DNA from: OFTM10 sp964196195
GTDB taxonomy: Bacteria; Actinomycetota; Acidimicrobiia; Acidimicrobiales; Aldehydirespiratoraceae
DNA: 64,000 bases
NCBI GenBank assembly: GCA_964196195.1
Contig: CAXMSE010000032.1
Coordinates: 1 to 64,000 of the forward strand
Direction of reading: 5' to 3'
This document shows, piece by piece, positions 1 to 9,126 of the stretch. How positions within the stretch are numbered: position 1 is the first letter of the stretch; each line of letters starts with the position of its first letter. A program made the position numbers and the translations under genes. The notes below the pieces were generated by a model. The model worked only from the letters and a program-made list of their open reading frames with translations, did not search any database and had not been told where the DNA came from.

Positions 1-1788
1 CACGATGTCGTTGGCCCAGGCCGAAACGCTGCCTCGGTTGATCAACGGGATCACCGATCCACTCGAAGAAGAGACGATGTCGTTCATCGCGATGACGATC
101 CCGTCACGTGCTGGATCATCCAGCGGCGTGGCGGCCAACTCTTCCCAGAGAGCGTCGAGTTCATCGCTAGCCAAACGGACGATGTTGTTACCGCCCCAGT
201 TGGTAATGGAGTCACTGATCTCACTGGTTCGGTAGCCACCCAGGTAGGACTGAGCGTCCGGCCCGACGGAGTTGTTGGTGAACATCTCGATATCGACCTC
301 GAATCTCCAGATCGACACCGGGCTTGCGTTGGTGCCGTCGAAGAAGAGACCGGCATCCTCGTTGCGCATGTTGACATCGATGCCGATGTCCTCCCAGTAG
401 CTGTTGATCAGGTCCTGGTTGGACTGGCGCACGTTGTTGGTGGAGGTGACATAGTCCCATGACAGCGGAGTGCCGTCGGGGAGTTCACGCACACCATCAC
501 CATCGGTGTCGAGGTAGCCAAGATCCTCATCGAGGATCCGATTGGCTTCGTCGACGTCCTGCACGAGGCAATAGTCGTTGTTGGTCGAGTTCTGACTGCC
601 GACCGGCCAAATGTTGCACGTGGGTTCGCCATTGGCTCCATAGCCGACCGCGACCAGTTCGTCGCGGTTGATGGCAATCGACAGCGCACGAGCCAACAAC
701 GGGTTCTCGAAGAAGAACGGGTTGGGGTTGGTGCCATCGGAGTAGTCCGACGGCGGAGTGCCGCGCGGATCCGTCTGGTTCAGGTTGATGTGCTCAACAC
801 TGGAGTTGAACCCGACTGCCACTCGACCGTTGCCTGCAGCTTCCATCGGGCCCAGAAGTTCGGGAGCCACCTGGAGGTTCCATGCGTAATCGGCTTCACC
901 GATCTCGAGCACCGAACGAGCCGAGGCCTCGGCGTCGCCGCCACCCTTGATCGTAACGGTGCCGAAGAAGGGCTGGCCATCGGCGTTGCCGCGGTACAGC
1001 GGGTTGTACTCATAGAGCACCGTGTCTTCGGGACGAAGCTCGGTGACCATGTACGGGCCGGTGCCGACCGGGGCGAAGTTCTGCTCGGTGCAGGACTTCG
1101 CAGCGTCTCCCTGGCACTCAGCGAACTGGGCGCGCTGGATTACCGGGTTCGTCGCTCCGACGTAGGGCTGGAACGGGAACGGCTGCGGTGCGTCGAACGT
1201 GACCTTGGTAGTCAGCTCGTCGATCGCTTCCACCGACACAACCGTGGTGTACGCGTCTGCGGAACAACCAGTGAGTTCATCGGTGCAGTATTCCCAGCTG
1301 AACACAACGTCGTCGGACGTGACAGGAGTGCCGTCGTTCCACAACAGACCCTCTTGCAAGGTCCAGGTGATCTCGGTGAGATCAGCGGAGATTCCGCCAT
1401 TGGCGGCGGTGGGAATCTCTGCGGCGAGAGCCGTCAGAATCTGACCCTCCGGGCCCCACCATGCCATGGGCTCGAGCACGAGCGAACTGGCCTGGATGTC
1501 TTTGGTACCGGTGGACAGATAGGCGTTGGCCTGTGAGGGAGCTTGCCACTGCAGGAGTAGCAGCTCTCCACCCTGACCCGCCGTAGACGCTGCAGCGTCG
1601 TCGCCACCGTCGTCGACGGCATCATCACCGTCATCAACGGCATCATCACCGTCATCGACGGCATCGTCACCGGCATCATCAACGGCGTCGTCGCCAGCTG
1701 ATGTGTCACCGGCGTCACCGTCGTCGTCGCCGCAGGCTGCAGCGAAAAGTGTGAACACTGCAAGCAGTGCTAAAAGTTTCAACTTCAT
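1..1788 (-). CDS. Peptide ABC transporter substrate-binding lipoprotein (family 5), C-terminus outside window
   Basis: Extracellular lipid-anchored receptor that would deliver peptides or similar solutes to an ABC importer. The reading frame is open from ATG 1788 to the left edge (596 residues, incomplete). An SD (AGGAGGGAG) lies 10 bases before the ATG. The N-terminus is a lipoprotein signal with lipobox AAAC (Cys19). It is followed by an Asp-rich linker (about residues 20-65) built from tandem D-D-A-V-D-D-G units. The rest resembles SBP_bac_5 proteins, for example the segment around TGPYMVTELRP and the late INRDELV region. The two cognate ATPases lie directly upstream on the same strand. 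No permeases are seen, so they probably follow beyond position 1. Substrate is unknown; oligopeptide or dipeptide is the family default. Confidence 0.9.
   Translation of the reverse strand, partial: MKLKLLALLAVFTLFAAACGDDDGDAGDTSAGDDAVDDAGDDAVDDGDDAVDDGDDAVDDGGDDAAASTAGQGGELLLLQWQAPSQANAYLSTGTKDIQASSLVLEPMAWWGPEGQILTALAAEIPTAANGGISADLTEITWTLQEGLLWNDGTPVTSDDVVFSWEYCTDELTGCSADAYTTVVSVEAIDELTTKVTFDAPQPFPFQPYVGATNPVIQRAQFAECQGDAAKSCTEQNFAPVGTGPYMVTELRPEDTVLYEYNPLYRGNADGQPFFGTVTIKGGGDAEASARSVLEIGEADYAWNLQVAPELLGPMEAAGNGRVAVGFNSSVEHINLNQTDPRGTPPSDYSDGTNPNPFFFENPLLARALSIAINRDELVAVGYGANGEPTCNIWPVGSQNSTNNDYCLVQDVDEANRILDEDLGYLDTDGDGVRELPDGTPLSWDYVTSTNNVRQSNQDLINSYWEDIGIDVNMRNEDAGLFFDGTNASPVSIWRFEVDIEMFTNNSVGPDAQSYLGGYRTSEISDSITNWGGNNIVRLASDELDALWEELAATPLDDPARDGIVIAMNDIVSSSSGSVIPLINRGSVSAWANDIV
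1606..1691 (-). repeat. In-frame tandem repeat coding the acidic linker of the binding protein
   Basis: Imperfect 21-base units (GATGATGCCGTTGATGACGG on the minus strand) follow one another and encode repeated DDAVDDG. The repeat is in frame, directly after the lipobox, and so makes a flexible acidic tether. Length variation by slippage is plausible. Confidence 0.75.
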
Positions 1789-1810
1789 ACTCTCGGTTCT
1801 CCCTCCTAGG

Positions 1811-1826
1811 TCGGTCTATTGACCGA
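1811..1826. promoter_or_regulatory. Perfect 6-bp inverted repeat in the leader of the binding-protein gene
   Basis: TCGGTC-TATT-GACCGA forms a perfect palindrome with a 4-base loop, 22 bases before the start codon. It sits in the 141-base gap between the ATPase gene and the binding-protein gene. It could be an operator or an mRNA hairpin that lets the receptor be made in excess over the ATPases. Function is inferred from position only. Confidence 0.4.
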
Positions 1827-1929
1827 TGGGGCCGTCATGTTAGGGGCTGATTAACGGGTTTGCTAGTGACCCCGCCCGCGTGGACGGGTCGTCATCCCCT
1901 GATTTGCTGAATTTTGTGCCGTTGGACCT

Positions 1930-2961
1930 TCACCAGCCGGGTGTGTCCGCGAAATGGCAGGAGACCCAATGGCCGGGTTCGATTTCTCGCCACTCGGGTA
2001 TGTCCTGTGAACAGCGCTCCTGGGCCACGGGGCAACGGGTGTTGAACCGGCAGCCGGGGGGTGGATTGCTCGGACTGGGAATGTCGCCCTCGAGGATCAC
2101 CCGAGGCCTAACCGCCTCGATCACCGGGTCGGGCACGGGAACCGAGGAATGCAAGGCGCGGGTGTAGGGGTGCTTCGGATCATCGTAGAGGGTCTCTACG
2201 GGAGCTAGCTCCACCAGGGTGCCGAGATACATCACTGCCACACGGTCGGCGATGTGACGGACCATGCTCAGGTCGTGAGAGATGAAGAGGTAACTCAGCT
2301 CGAGAGAGTTCTGAAGGTCTTCGAGCAGGTTGACCACCTGGGCCTGAATCGACACGTCGAGAGCGGCGATGGGCTCATCACACACGATGAACTCGGGGTT
2401 GAGCGCAATTGCTCGGGCGATTCCGATGCGTTGGCGCTGGCCGCCGGAGAATTCATGGGGATAGCGGTTGGCGTGGGTGGGATCAAGCCCCACCAGGCTC
2501 AACAGCTCCTCGACCCGTTCCTTGCGTTCGCGACCCCGAGAAGCCTTGTGCTCGAGCAGGGGCTCGCCGATGATCGACGCAACCGTCATCCTCGGATTGA
2601 GCGAGGCATGAGGGTTCTGGAAAACCATCTGCATACGGGGTCGCAGCTTGCGCACCTGCTGGTTCGACAGCTGGGTGATGTCCTGGCCATCGAAGGTGAC
2701 ACTGCCATCGGTGACTTCCTCGAGCTTCAGGATCGCCCTTCCGGCGGTGGACTTGCCCGAGCCGCTCTCGCCGACAAGGCCCAGAGTCTCGCCGCGGTAG
2801 ATATCGAAACTCACGCCGTCGACGGCGCGCACCGAACCGACCTCCCTACGGAAGACCCCCTTCATGATCGGGAAGTACTTCTTCAGGTCGGTGACGCTGA
2901 CCAAAGGCTTCTCTTCGGGTTCGGCCGGAGAGTCGGCCCCCTTCGTGAATTCAGCCACCAT
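1930..2961 (-). CDS. Oligopeptide/dipeptide ABC transporter ATP-binding protein (OppF/DppF type)
   Basis: Cytoplasmic ATPase subunit of the peptide importer. Walker A GESGSGKS, signature FSGGQRQRIG, Walker B FIVCDEP and the H-loop region ISHDLSM are all present. The C-terminal oligopeptide-ABC extension with spaced cysteines (GCRFNTRCP) is typical of OppD/DppD/OppF. I chose ATG 2961 because GGGGGTGG lies just upstream and the gene then overlaps the stop of the preceding ATPase by 11 bases. A GTG at 2979 is the alternative. It is translated after the OppD-type partner and before the binding protein. Confidence 0.93.
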   Translation of the reverse strand: MVAEFTKGADSPAEPEEKPLVSVTDLKKYFPIMKGVFRREVGSVRAVDGVSFDIYRGETLGLVGESGSGKSTAGRAILKLEEVTDGSVTFDGQDITQLSNQQVRKLRPRMQMVFQNPHASLNPRMTVASIIGEPLLEHKASRGRERKERVEELLSLVGLDPTHANRYPHEFSGGQRQRIGIARAIALNPEFIVCDEPIAALDVSIQAQVVNLLEDLQNSLELSYLFISHDLSMVRHIADRVAVMYLGTLVELAPVETLYDDPKHPYTRALHSSVPVPDPVIEAVRPRVILEGDIPSPSNPPPGCRFNTRCPVAQERCSQDIPEWREIEPGHWVSCHFADTPGW

Positions 2962-3952
2962 TGCGAGCCACCCCCTCACGTGTGTCCCACCAGCAGGCCA
3001 CCCGGTGTTCGGGTCCGACCTCCTCGAGCTTAGGAACTTCCTTGACGCAGCGTTCGTGCACGTATGGGCAACGGGGAGCGAACGAACACCCTTTGGGGGC
3101 GGCGTACATGCTGGGAGGCTGACCCTCGATGCTGTGCAGCTCCTGGCCCTTCTGGTCGAGCCTCGGGATGGACTCCAACAGACCCTGGGTGTAGGGATGT
3201 TCGGGTTGGCCGTAGAGACTCCTCACCGGCGCCTCCTCCACGATCTGGCCTCCGTACATCACCAGAACACGGTCGGCGAGCCCGGCTATGACCCCAAGGT
3301 CGTGGGTGATCCAGATCACCGCGGTGTCGAGCTTCTCGCGAAGATCTCTCACGATCTCGATTATCTGTGCCTGGACCGTGACGTCGAGCGCGGTGGTGGG
3401 TTCGTCGGCGATGATCACCTTGGGTGAGCAGGCGAGGGCGATCGCGATCATCACCCGCTGGCGCATGCCTCCTGAGAGCTCATGGGGGAAGGCCCTCACC
3501 CGCTGGTCGGCGTCGGGGAGACCCACCATGGTGAGCAGCTCGGTGGCCTCGGCGCGTGCCTCCTTCGCGTTCATGTCCTTGTGGAGCCGGAGCGACTCCT
3601 CGATCTGGCGACCCACTGTAAACACAGGGTTGAGTGAGGTCATCGGGTCCTGGAAGATGAAGCCGATCTTGCCGCCGCGCACCTTTCGGAGCTCATCGAG
3701 GCTGATGTCGAGGAGGTCCTGGTCGTCGAACATGGCTGTGCCGTCGGTGATCTCGCCCGGGGGCATCGGGATCAGGCGAAGCAGCGACATCATGGTGACG
3801 CTCTTGCCCGAGCCGCTCTCGCCGACGACACCGAGGAACTCGCCGGCCTGAAGGTTGAAACTCACATCGTTGACCGCATGAACCACGCCGTCCTGAGTGT
3901 GGAATCTCGTCGTCAGACCCGAGACGTCGAGGATGGGTCGATCCGTGATCAA
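2951..3952 (-). CDS. Oligopeptide/dipeptide ABC transporter ATP-binding protein (OppD/DppD type)
   Basis: First ATPase of the importer operon. It has Walker A GESGSGKS (about 44-51), Q-loop FIFQDPMTSLNP, signature LSGGMRQRV (about 159-167) and Walker B VIIADEPTTALD (about 179-190). It also has the C-terminal cysteine-bearing oligopeptide domain (GCSFAPRCP). The start is TTG 3952, with GGGTGGA six bases upstream. OppD/OppF pairs work as a heterodimer, which fits the two adjacent different ATPases here. The 145-base gap to hrpA is divergent and probably carries both promoters; I could not assign hexamers with confidence. Confidence 0.93.
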   Translation of the reverse strand: MITDRPILDVSGLTTRFHTQDGVVHAVNDVSFNLQAGEFLGVVGESGSGKSVTMMSLLRLIPMPPGEITDGTAMFDDQDLLDISLDELRKVRGGKIGFIFQDPMTSLNPVFTVGRQIEESLRLHKDMNAKEARAEATELLTMVGLPDADQRVRAFPHELSGGMRQRVMIAIALACSPKVIIADEPTTALDVTVQAQIIEIVRDLREKLDTAVIWITHDLGVIAGLADRVLVMYGGQIVEEAPVRSLYGQPEHPYTQGLLESIPRLDQKGQELHSIEGQPPSMYAAPKGCSFAPRCPYVHERCVKEVPKLEEVGPEHRVACWWDTREGVARNGG

Positions 3953-4097
3953 TGTGATTCCACCCGTGGTGTGAGCTCCAACATGGCTGCGCAGCCTAGC
4001 CGCGTGAGCCGCGCTGAGGTATACAAACCTTGTCGGCTGAGCCTACGCGATCGAATCGCACCGATCAGCGCCCGTCCGGCTCGATAGTCTCCATCCG

Positions 4098-7000
4098 ATG
4101 AATCGGGACTCGGTGGAGCGAAGGCGGGCGTCGGTACCGCCCATTCGGTACCCCGATGAGTTACCCATCACCGCACGCCGCGATGAGCTGCTGAGGACCA
4201 TTGGCGACAACCAGGTGGTGGTGGTTGCCGGCGAGACCGGTTCGGGCAAAAGCACCCAGATCCCCAAGATCTGTCTCGAACTGGGTCGCGGCGTGGAGGG
4301 CCTGATCGGCCACACCCAGCCTCGCCGCATTGCAGCGCGTTCGATCGCAGAGCGCATCGCCAGTGAGATCGGCACCACAGTCGGGGGGCTCGTCGGCTAC
4401 ACGGTGAGGTTCACCGACGAGGTGAGTGATCAGACTCTCGTGAAGCTGATGACCGACGGAATCCTCCTGGCCGAGATGCAACGCGACCGCGAGCTCCGTC
4501 GTTACGACACGATAATCATCGACGAAGCCCATGAGCGCAGCCTCAACATCGACTTCCTGCTCGGCTATCTCCGCCGCCTGCTTGATCGGCGCCCCGACCT
4601 CAAGGTGATAATCACCTCCGCCACGATCGACACGGCTCGCTTCGCCGCTCACTTCGCCGATGCTCCGATCGTCGAAGTAGCGGGACGCACCCATCCGGTG
4701 GAGGTGCGCTATCACCCCCTGGGCGATCCCGACGACCCGGACGCTCCCGTTCTCGACCAGACCGAAGGCATTGGTCGTGCCGTCAGGGAACTCCTCAGAG
4801 ACCAGCCCGATGACATCCTTGTCTTTTTGTCCGGTGAGCGTGAGATCCGCGACGCCGCAGACCATCTCGGCGAGCTCCGCCTGCCCGAGCTCGAGGTGCT
4901 GCCGCTGTACGCCCGCCTCTCCCCTACCGAGCAGCAAAGGGTTTTCGCGCCCCACCGCAATCGTCGGGTGGTGCTGGCCACCAATGTGGCCGAGACCTCT
5001 CTCACGGTGCCCGGCATTCATTCGGTGATCGACACCGGCACTGCCCGGATCTCACGATTCAACCGCCGCACGAAGGTGCAGCGCCTGCCGATCGAGGCCG
5101 TCTCGCAGGCCTCCGCTGAGCAGCGGGCCGGCCGGTGTGGTCGGCTCGGACCCGGCGTTTGCATCCGCCTGTACGCCGAGGACGACTTCGACAACCGGCC
5201 CGAGTTCACCGAACCGGAGATTCAGCGCACCAACCTCGCCTCGGTGATCCTCCAGATGGCCTCCCTCGGCCTCGGCGAGGTTGAGTCGTTCCCCTTCGTC
5301 GACCCACCCGATCACCGGGCAATCCGTGATGGCATCCTCCTGCTCGAGGAGCTCGACGCGGTCGACCCGACTCGGGAGGGCACCCATCGATGGCTCACCC
5401 CGCTCGGGCGTCAGCTCGCGGCCATCCCTGTCGACCCTCGTCTCGGCCGGATGCTCCTCGAGGCCGACGACCATGGCTGCGTGGCTGAACTCCTGGTGAT
5501 CGTGTCGGGTCTATCGATCCAGGACCCGCGGATCAGGCCCACAGGAGTCGGGAGTGGAGCAGCACAGCAGAGAGCCGTGGAGTGCCACGCCCGTTACACC
5601 CATGAGGATTCCGACTTCCTGTCCTACCTCCAATTGTGGAAACACGTCCGCGCCGAGCGGACGGCTCGGTCGGGCAATGGCTTTCGCCGCATGTGCCGCG
5701 ACGAGTATCTGCATTACCTCCGGATTCGCGAGTGGCAAGATGTTCACGGCCAGTTGAGGAGGGTTGCGACCGACCTTCGCCTACGCGTCAACGACAACCC
5801 GGCCGACCCCGATTCGGTGCACCAGGCCCTCCTGGCAGGTCTGCTTTCCCATGTCGGATTCCTCGACTCGGAAAGGCGCGACTATCGAGGCGCTCGCAAC
5901 GCACGCTTCGTGGTGGCGCCCGGCAGCGCCCTGAAGAAGCGAACCCCCAAGTGGGTGATGGCCGGTGAGCTGGTGGAGACAAACCAGTTGAGAGGGCGCG
6001 TGGTGGCCCCAGTCAATCCCCAGTGGCTGGAGCGGTCGGCCTCGCATCTACTGGCATGGAGCTACAGCGACCCCTGGTGGAACTCCCAACGAGGCTCGGC
6101 CATGTGCGACGAACGAGCGTCTCTCTACGGGCTCCCCGTGGTTCCCAACCGGGCGATAAATGTGCACGGGGTCGAACCCGGCTTGGCACGCGAGCTGTTC
6201 ATCCGCCACGCCCTCGTCGAGGGCGACTGGGATACTCACCACCGCTTCTCGGAGCACAATGCCGAGCGGGTGGCCGAGGTCGCCCAGCTCCAACTCCGCC
6301 TGCGCCGCGACGACCTCCTGATCACCGACGATGCCCTCGCCGAGCTCTACTCATCGCGGCTGCCTGATGAGATCGTGTCGGTGCGCCATTTCGATCGCTG
6401 GTGGAAGCGCCACGGGGCCGACAATCCTTCCCACCTGGACTTTCGCGTCGAAGACCTGATCGATCCCGCGCTCGGGCCGATGTCAGCTGATGATTTCCCC
6501 GAGTCCTGGGCCTACGGCGACCTCGACCTGGAGCTGCACTACGAACACGATGCGGCGAGTCTCACCGATGGGGTCACCATCGATGTCCCCCTCGACGCTG
6601 TCAGCCGTATCGACTCCCGGCGATTCGACTGGCTTGTCGCGGGCCTCCGTCGCCAGCTGGTCACCGAACTCCTGCGCACCCTTCCGAAGCCGATCAGGCG
6701 GCTCCTGGTGCCGATCCCTGCGACAGTCGACACGATCCTGCCCGGTCTCGACCCCGACTCCGACGACACCTTGCTCGACCAACTCCGCGACGAGGTCGTG
6801 CGAATGTCGGGCGAAGGGGTGCTTCGAAGAGACTTCAGGCCCGAAGATCTAGACACCCATCTTCGTCCTCATTTCCGCATCGTCGACCGGGGCGAATCGA
6901 TAGCCGAAGACGACGATCTCGACCTTCTCAAGCGCCACCTGCACGAGCAGGCACGAGAACTGCTCAACGAGACGAGCCATGAGCTCGAAACGACCGGGCT

Positions 7001-7850
7001 CACATCGTGGACGATCGGCGAGCTTCCCCGGTTGGTCGAGTCGTCGGGCCTCGGTCAGCTGGTTCGCTCCTACCCCTCACTCGTCGACGAGGGTGAATCG
7101 GTGGCCGTGCGACTCCTCGCCACCGAGGCAGAACAACACGACACGATGTGGGTGGGCACTCGGCGGCTCCTTCTGCTCAACCGACCGGCTGTGGCGTCGG
7201 TATTGAGATCCCTGCTCACCGACGATGTGAAGTTCGCCATCATCGGGGGTCCGTATGAGTCCCCCGGTGCCTGGTTCGAGGATTGTCTCGTGGCGGCCAC
7301 CGACGAACTTCTCCACCGGTTCGGGGGTCCGGCGTGGGACACCGACTCGTTCCAGCGCTTGCTCGGCTCGGTTCGAGAAGCTCTCCCCGAAGCAGTAATG
7401 GAGGTGGCCAATTCCGCGATCGACGTGCTGGTGTCGGCTCGCCGGCTGCGCCGCCTGCTCGACAACACGAGTGCCCAACCTCTTCAAGACGCGGTAGCCG
7501 ACATGGCTGCTCAGCTCGACAGGCTGGTCCATCCGGGGTTCATCGCCGGCGTGGGTGCTCATCGTCTCGATGATGTCGACCGCTACCTACGGGCCGCATT
7601 GTGGCGCGGCGAGCGTCTGGCGTCGTCTGTCGCCCGCGATCGGGACCGGATGACGAATATTCGCCGGCTCGAGGCGGCTCACGACCGACTCACCGACGCC
7701 CATGGTTGGTCGCCCCGGCTGGAAGCGCTCGTATGGCAGCTCCAGGAGTTGAGGGTGAGCCTCTTCGCCCAGCAGGTCGGGGTCGAGGGAACCGTGAGCG
7801 TGAAGCGCCTCCGGGAGGCGATCGACGACACTGAACGCGCCCTCGGCTGA
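4098..7850 (+). CDS. hrpA: ATP-dependent RNA helicase HrpA
   Basis: DEAH-box RNA helicase of 1250 residues, close to the about 1300 of E. coli HrpA. Motif I GETGSGKST is at 45-53, the DEAH box at 142-145, motif III SAT at 174-176, and the Q-x-x-G-R-x-G-R motif (QRAGRCGR) follows in the second RecA domain. A long C-terminal part, of the kind found in HrpA but not in shorter DEAH helicases, fills the second half. In E. coli HrpA resolves stalled ribosome complexes on mRNA; that role is transferred by family only. It is a single gene, divergent from the peptide importer and convergent with the genes to its right. Confidence 0.95.
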   Translation: MNRDSVERRRASVPPIRYPDELPITARRDELLRTIGDNQVVVVAGETGSGKSTQIPKICLELGRGVEGLIGHTQPRRIAARSIAERIASEIGTTVGGLVGYTVRFTDEVSDQTLVKLMTDGILLAEMQRDRELRRYDTIIIDEAHERSLNIDFLLGYLRRLLDRRPDLKVIITSATIDTARFAAHFADAPIVEVAGRTHPVEVRYHPLGDPDDPDAPVLDQTEGIGRAVRELLRDQPDDILVFLSGEREIRDAADHLGELRLPELEVLPLYARLSPTEQQRVFAPHRNRRVVLATNVAETSLTVPGIHSVIDTGTARISRFNRRTKVQRLPIEAVSQASAEQRAGRCGRLGPGVCIRLYAEDDFDNRPEFTEPEIQRTNLASVILQMASLGLGEVESFPFVDPPDHRAIRDGILLLEELDAVDPTREGTHRWLTPLGRQLAAIPVDPRLGRMLLEADDHGCVAELLVIVSGLSIQDPRIRPTGVGSGAAQQRAVECHARYTHEDSDFLSYLQLWKHVRAERTARSGNGFRRMCRDEYLHYLRIREWQDVHGQLRRVATDLRLRVNDNPADPDSVHQALLAGLLSHVGFLDSERRDYRGARNARFVVAPGSALKKRTPKWVMAGELVETNQLRGRVVAPVNPQWLERSASHLLAWSYSDPWWNSQRGSAMCDERASLYGLPVVPNRAINVHGVEPGLARELFIRHALVEGDWDTHHRFSEHNAERVAEVAQLQLRLRRDDLLITDDALAELYSSRLPDEIVSVRHFDRWWKRHGADNPSHLDFRVEDLIDPALGPMSADDFPESWAYGDLDLELHYEHDAASLTDGVTIDVPLDAVSRIDSRRFDWLVAGLRRQLVTELLRTLPKPIRRLLVPIPATVDTILPGLDPDSDDTLLDQLRDEVVRMSGEGVLRRDFRPEDLDTHLRPHFRIVDRGESIAEDDDLDLLKRHLHEQARELLNETSHELETTGLTSWTIGELPRLVESSGLGQLVRSYPSLVDEGESVAVRLLATEAEQHDTMWVGTRRLLLLNRPAVASVLRSLLTDDVKFAIIGGPYESPGAWFEDCLVAATDELLHRFGGPAWDTDSFQRLLGSVREALPEAVMEVANSAIDVLVSARRLRRLLDNTSAQPLQDAVADMAAQLDRLVHPGFIAGVGAHRLDDVDRYLRAALWRGERLASSVARDRDRMTNIRRLEAAHDRLTDAHGWSPRLEALVWQLQELRVSLFAQQVGVEGTVSVKRLREAIDDTERALG

Positions 7851-7871
7851 CCAGCGCCATGCGGAATCGCT

Positions 7872-8360
7872 TCAGGAAACGTCGAGCACCAGCGCCTCGA
7901 GGGTGAGGCTTTCGAGTTCGCCGGCCCCTGCCGCGATCGCCTCCACCGTTGTCTTCCAGGTGCGCCACGCTCCCCCGTTGTCTCGAACGATCCCTTCCAG
8001 GGCGACAACCAGTCCCATCACCTGGGCGGGGCGAGCCAGGTCGAGATGGCCTCGCCTAGTGGTGCCATCTACTTCCGCGCCCGGCCCCGTAAACCAGGAG
8101 CCGGGTCCGGTGACGCGCTCCACCACCAAGCGCAATTCGATCAGATCGTTCGGCCCCGACACCACCGTGGGACCACGGGAACCTCCTGTCGCCACGGTCT
8201 CATCGACGGTGGCGCTCGGGCGGAGGTCGGTGGCACCGAACTCGGCCACCAGGGCCCCGACCGGGTCGGCGCGGCCCACGAGTTGGGTGTAGGCGCGCCG
8301 AGCGCGGGCCCAGTCGGCGCTGGTACTCAGGCGGCCTTCTCCAAGATGTGGATGCCACAA
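7872..8360 (-). CDS. Uncharacterised protein, 162 residues from TTG
   Basis: I do not recognise a family. The protein is soluble, with no signal or membrane segment, and has a mixed alpha/beta look with a DLIELRLVVERV stretch in the middle. The start is uncertain. TTG 8360 gives 162 residues but has no clear SD and overlaps a 31-codon frame (8327-8422). GTG 8279 would give 135 residues. The codon pattern from about residue 13 onward looks coding. It ends 21 bases from the convergent hrpA stop. Confidence 0.55.
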   Translation of the reverse strand: MWHPHLGEGRLSTSADWARARRAYTQLVGRADPVGALVAEFGATDLRPSATVDETVATGGSRGPTVVSGPNDLIELRLVVERVTGPGSWFTGPGAEVDGTTRRGHLDLARPAQVMGLVVALEGIVRDNGGAWRTWKTTVEAIAAGAGELESLTLEALVLDVS

Positions 8361-8422
8361 GCCGAGCCGAGCCCGATCACGTGGGCGAGGCCGACCTGGG
8401 CTGAGGGCATCTTGGCGGCCAT
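8327..8422 (-). other. Short 31-codon frame, possible gene remnant
   Basis: ATG 8422 is preceded by GGAGAA with four bases between, and the frame ends TGA at 8327. The product has a GLAHVIGLGSACGIHIL core that loosely resembles the glycine-rich last strand of thiolase-type enzymes. Upstream the frame is closed by a TAG near 8471, so no full enzyme is present. It may be the tail of a lost gene, a real small protein, or chance. Confidence 0.25.
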
Positions 8423-8500
8423 GGGATTCTCCGGCTCATGGTGTGTCGAGATCCCACCGTAGTCATGCCACTATGTGAACGCACGCTCACATCCCAGGCC

Positions 8501-9103
8501 TCACCAGGCGCCCCGGTGCACAATCGCGTCGAGCGTCGGGTGCCGACGACCCGCCGATTCCGACCGGCGATGAGGCGCCGGGTGACCGATGGCGATGGCG
8601 CCCAGGGCGCGACGATCACTCGGTACCCCAAACTCTTCACGCACCGCAGCCTCATGGTCGAACAGGCCGAAGAGTAGGGCACCGAGTCCTTCGGCCTCAG
8701 CCCCGAGAAGCAAGAGCATGGCAGCCGCTCCCCCGTCGACGAACCAGTACGGCACCGACCACGCTTGCTGACCTGCCCCCAGGCCCGTGTGGGCCTTGTC
8801 TCTCTCGGAGTAGCGATCCACATAGGCTGTCGGATCGAGCCACGGCACGAGGAGCACCGGTGCGTTGAGAAGCTCGGGCCAGGGGAACGAGGAACGACGC
8901 GGCTCTGGAAGGGTGACGTCCCAATACCGGGCGGTCTGGGTCGAACCCTCGAGCACGAGGAACTCCATCGCAGCCGTGTTGCCCGCCGATGGGCCGTGTC
9001 GAGTGAGGGCCAGGAGTCGGTCGACAACATCGGCAGCCACCGGCGCATCCGTGAACGCCCGCGTCATCCGTCGACGGCGGGCTAACTCTGAATAGTCCGA
9101 CAT
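8501..9103 (-). CDS. Nitroreductase family protein
   Basis: FMN-dependent oxidoreductase of the nitroreductase fold, 200 residues. The N-terminal RRRRMTRAFTD segment and HGPSAGNTAAMEFLVL match the FMN-contacting parts of the family. The late stretch GAEAEGLGALLFGLFDHEAAVREEFGVP and AIAIGHPAP are also typical. I start it at ATG 9103 (MSDYSEL), since the frame further upstream lies over another gene. It lies between two uncharacterised genes on the same strand. The substrate cannot be told; nitro compounds, quinones or a cofactor role are all possible in this family. Confidence 0.85.
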   Translation of the reverse strand: MSDYSELARRRRMTRAFTDAPVAADVVDRLLALTRHGPSAGNTAAMEFLVLEGSTQTARYWDVTLPEPRRSSFPWPELLNAPVLLVPWLDPTAYVDRYSERDKAHTGLGAGQQAWSVPYWFVDGGAAAMLLLLGAEAEGLGALLFGLFDHEAAVREEFGVPSDRRALGAIAIGHPAPHRRSESAGRRHPTLDAIVHRGAW

Positions 9104-9126
9104 CGGCCCGCTCCCGCGGGGCCGGC

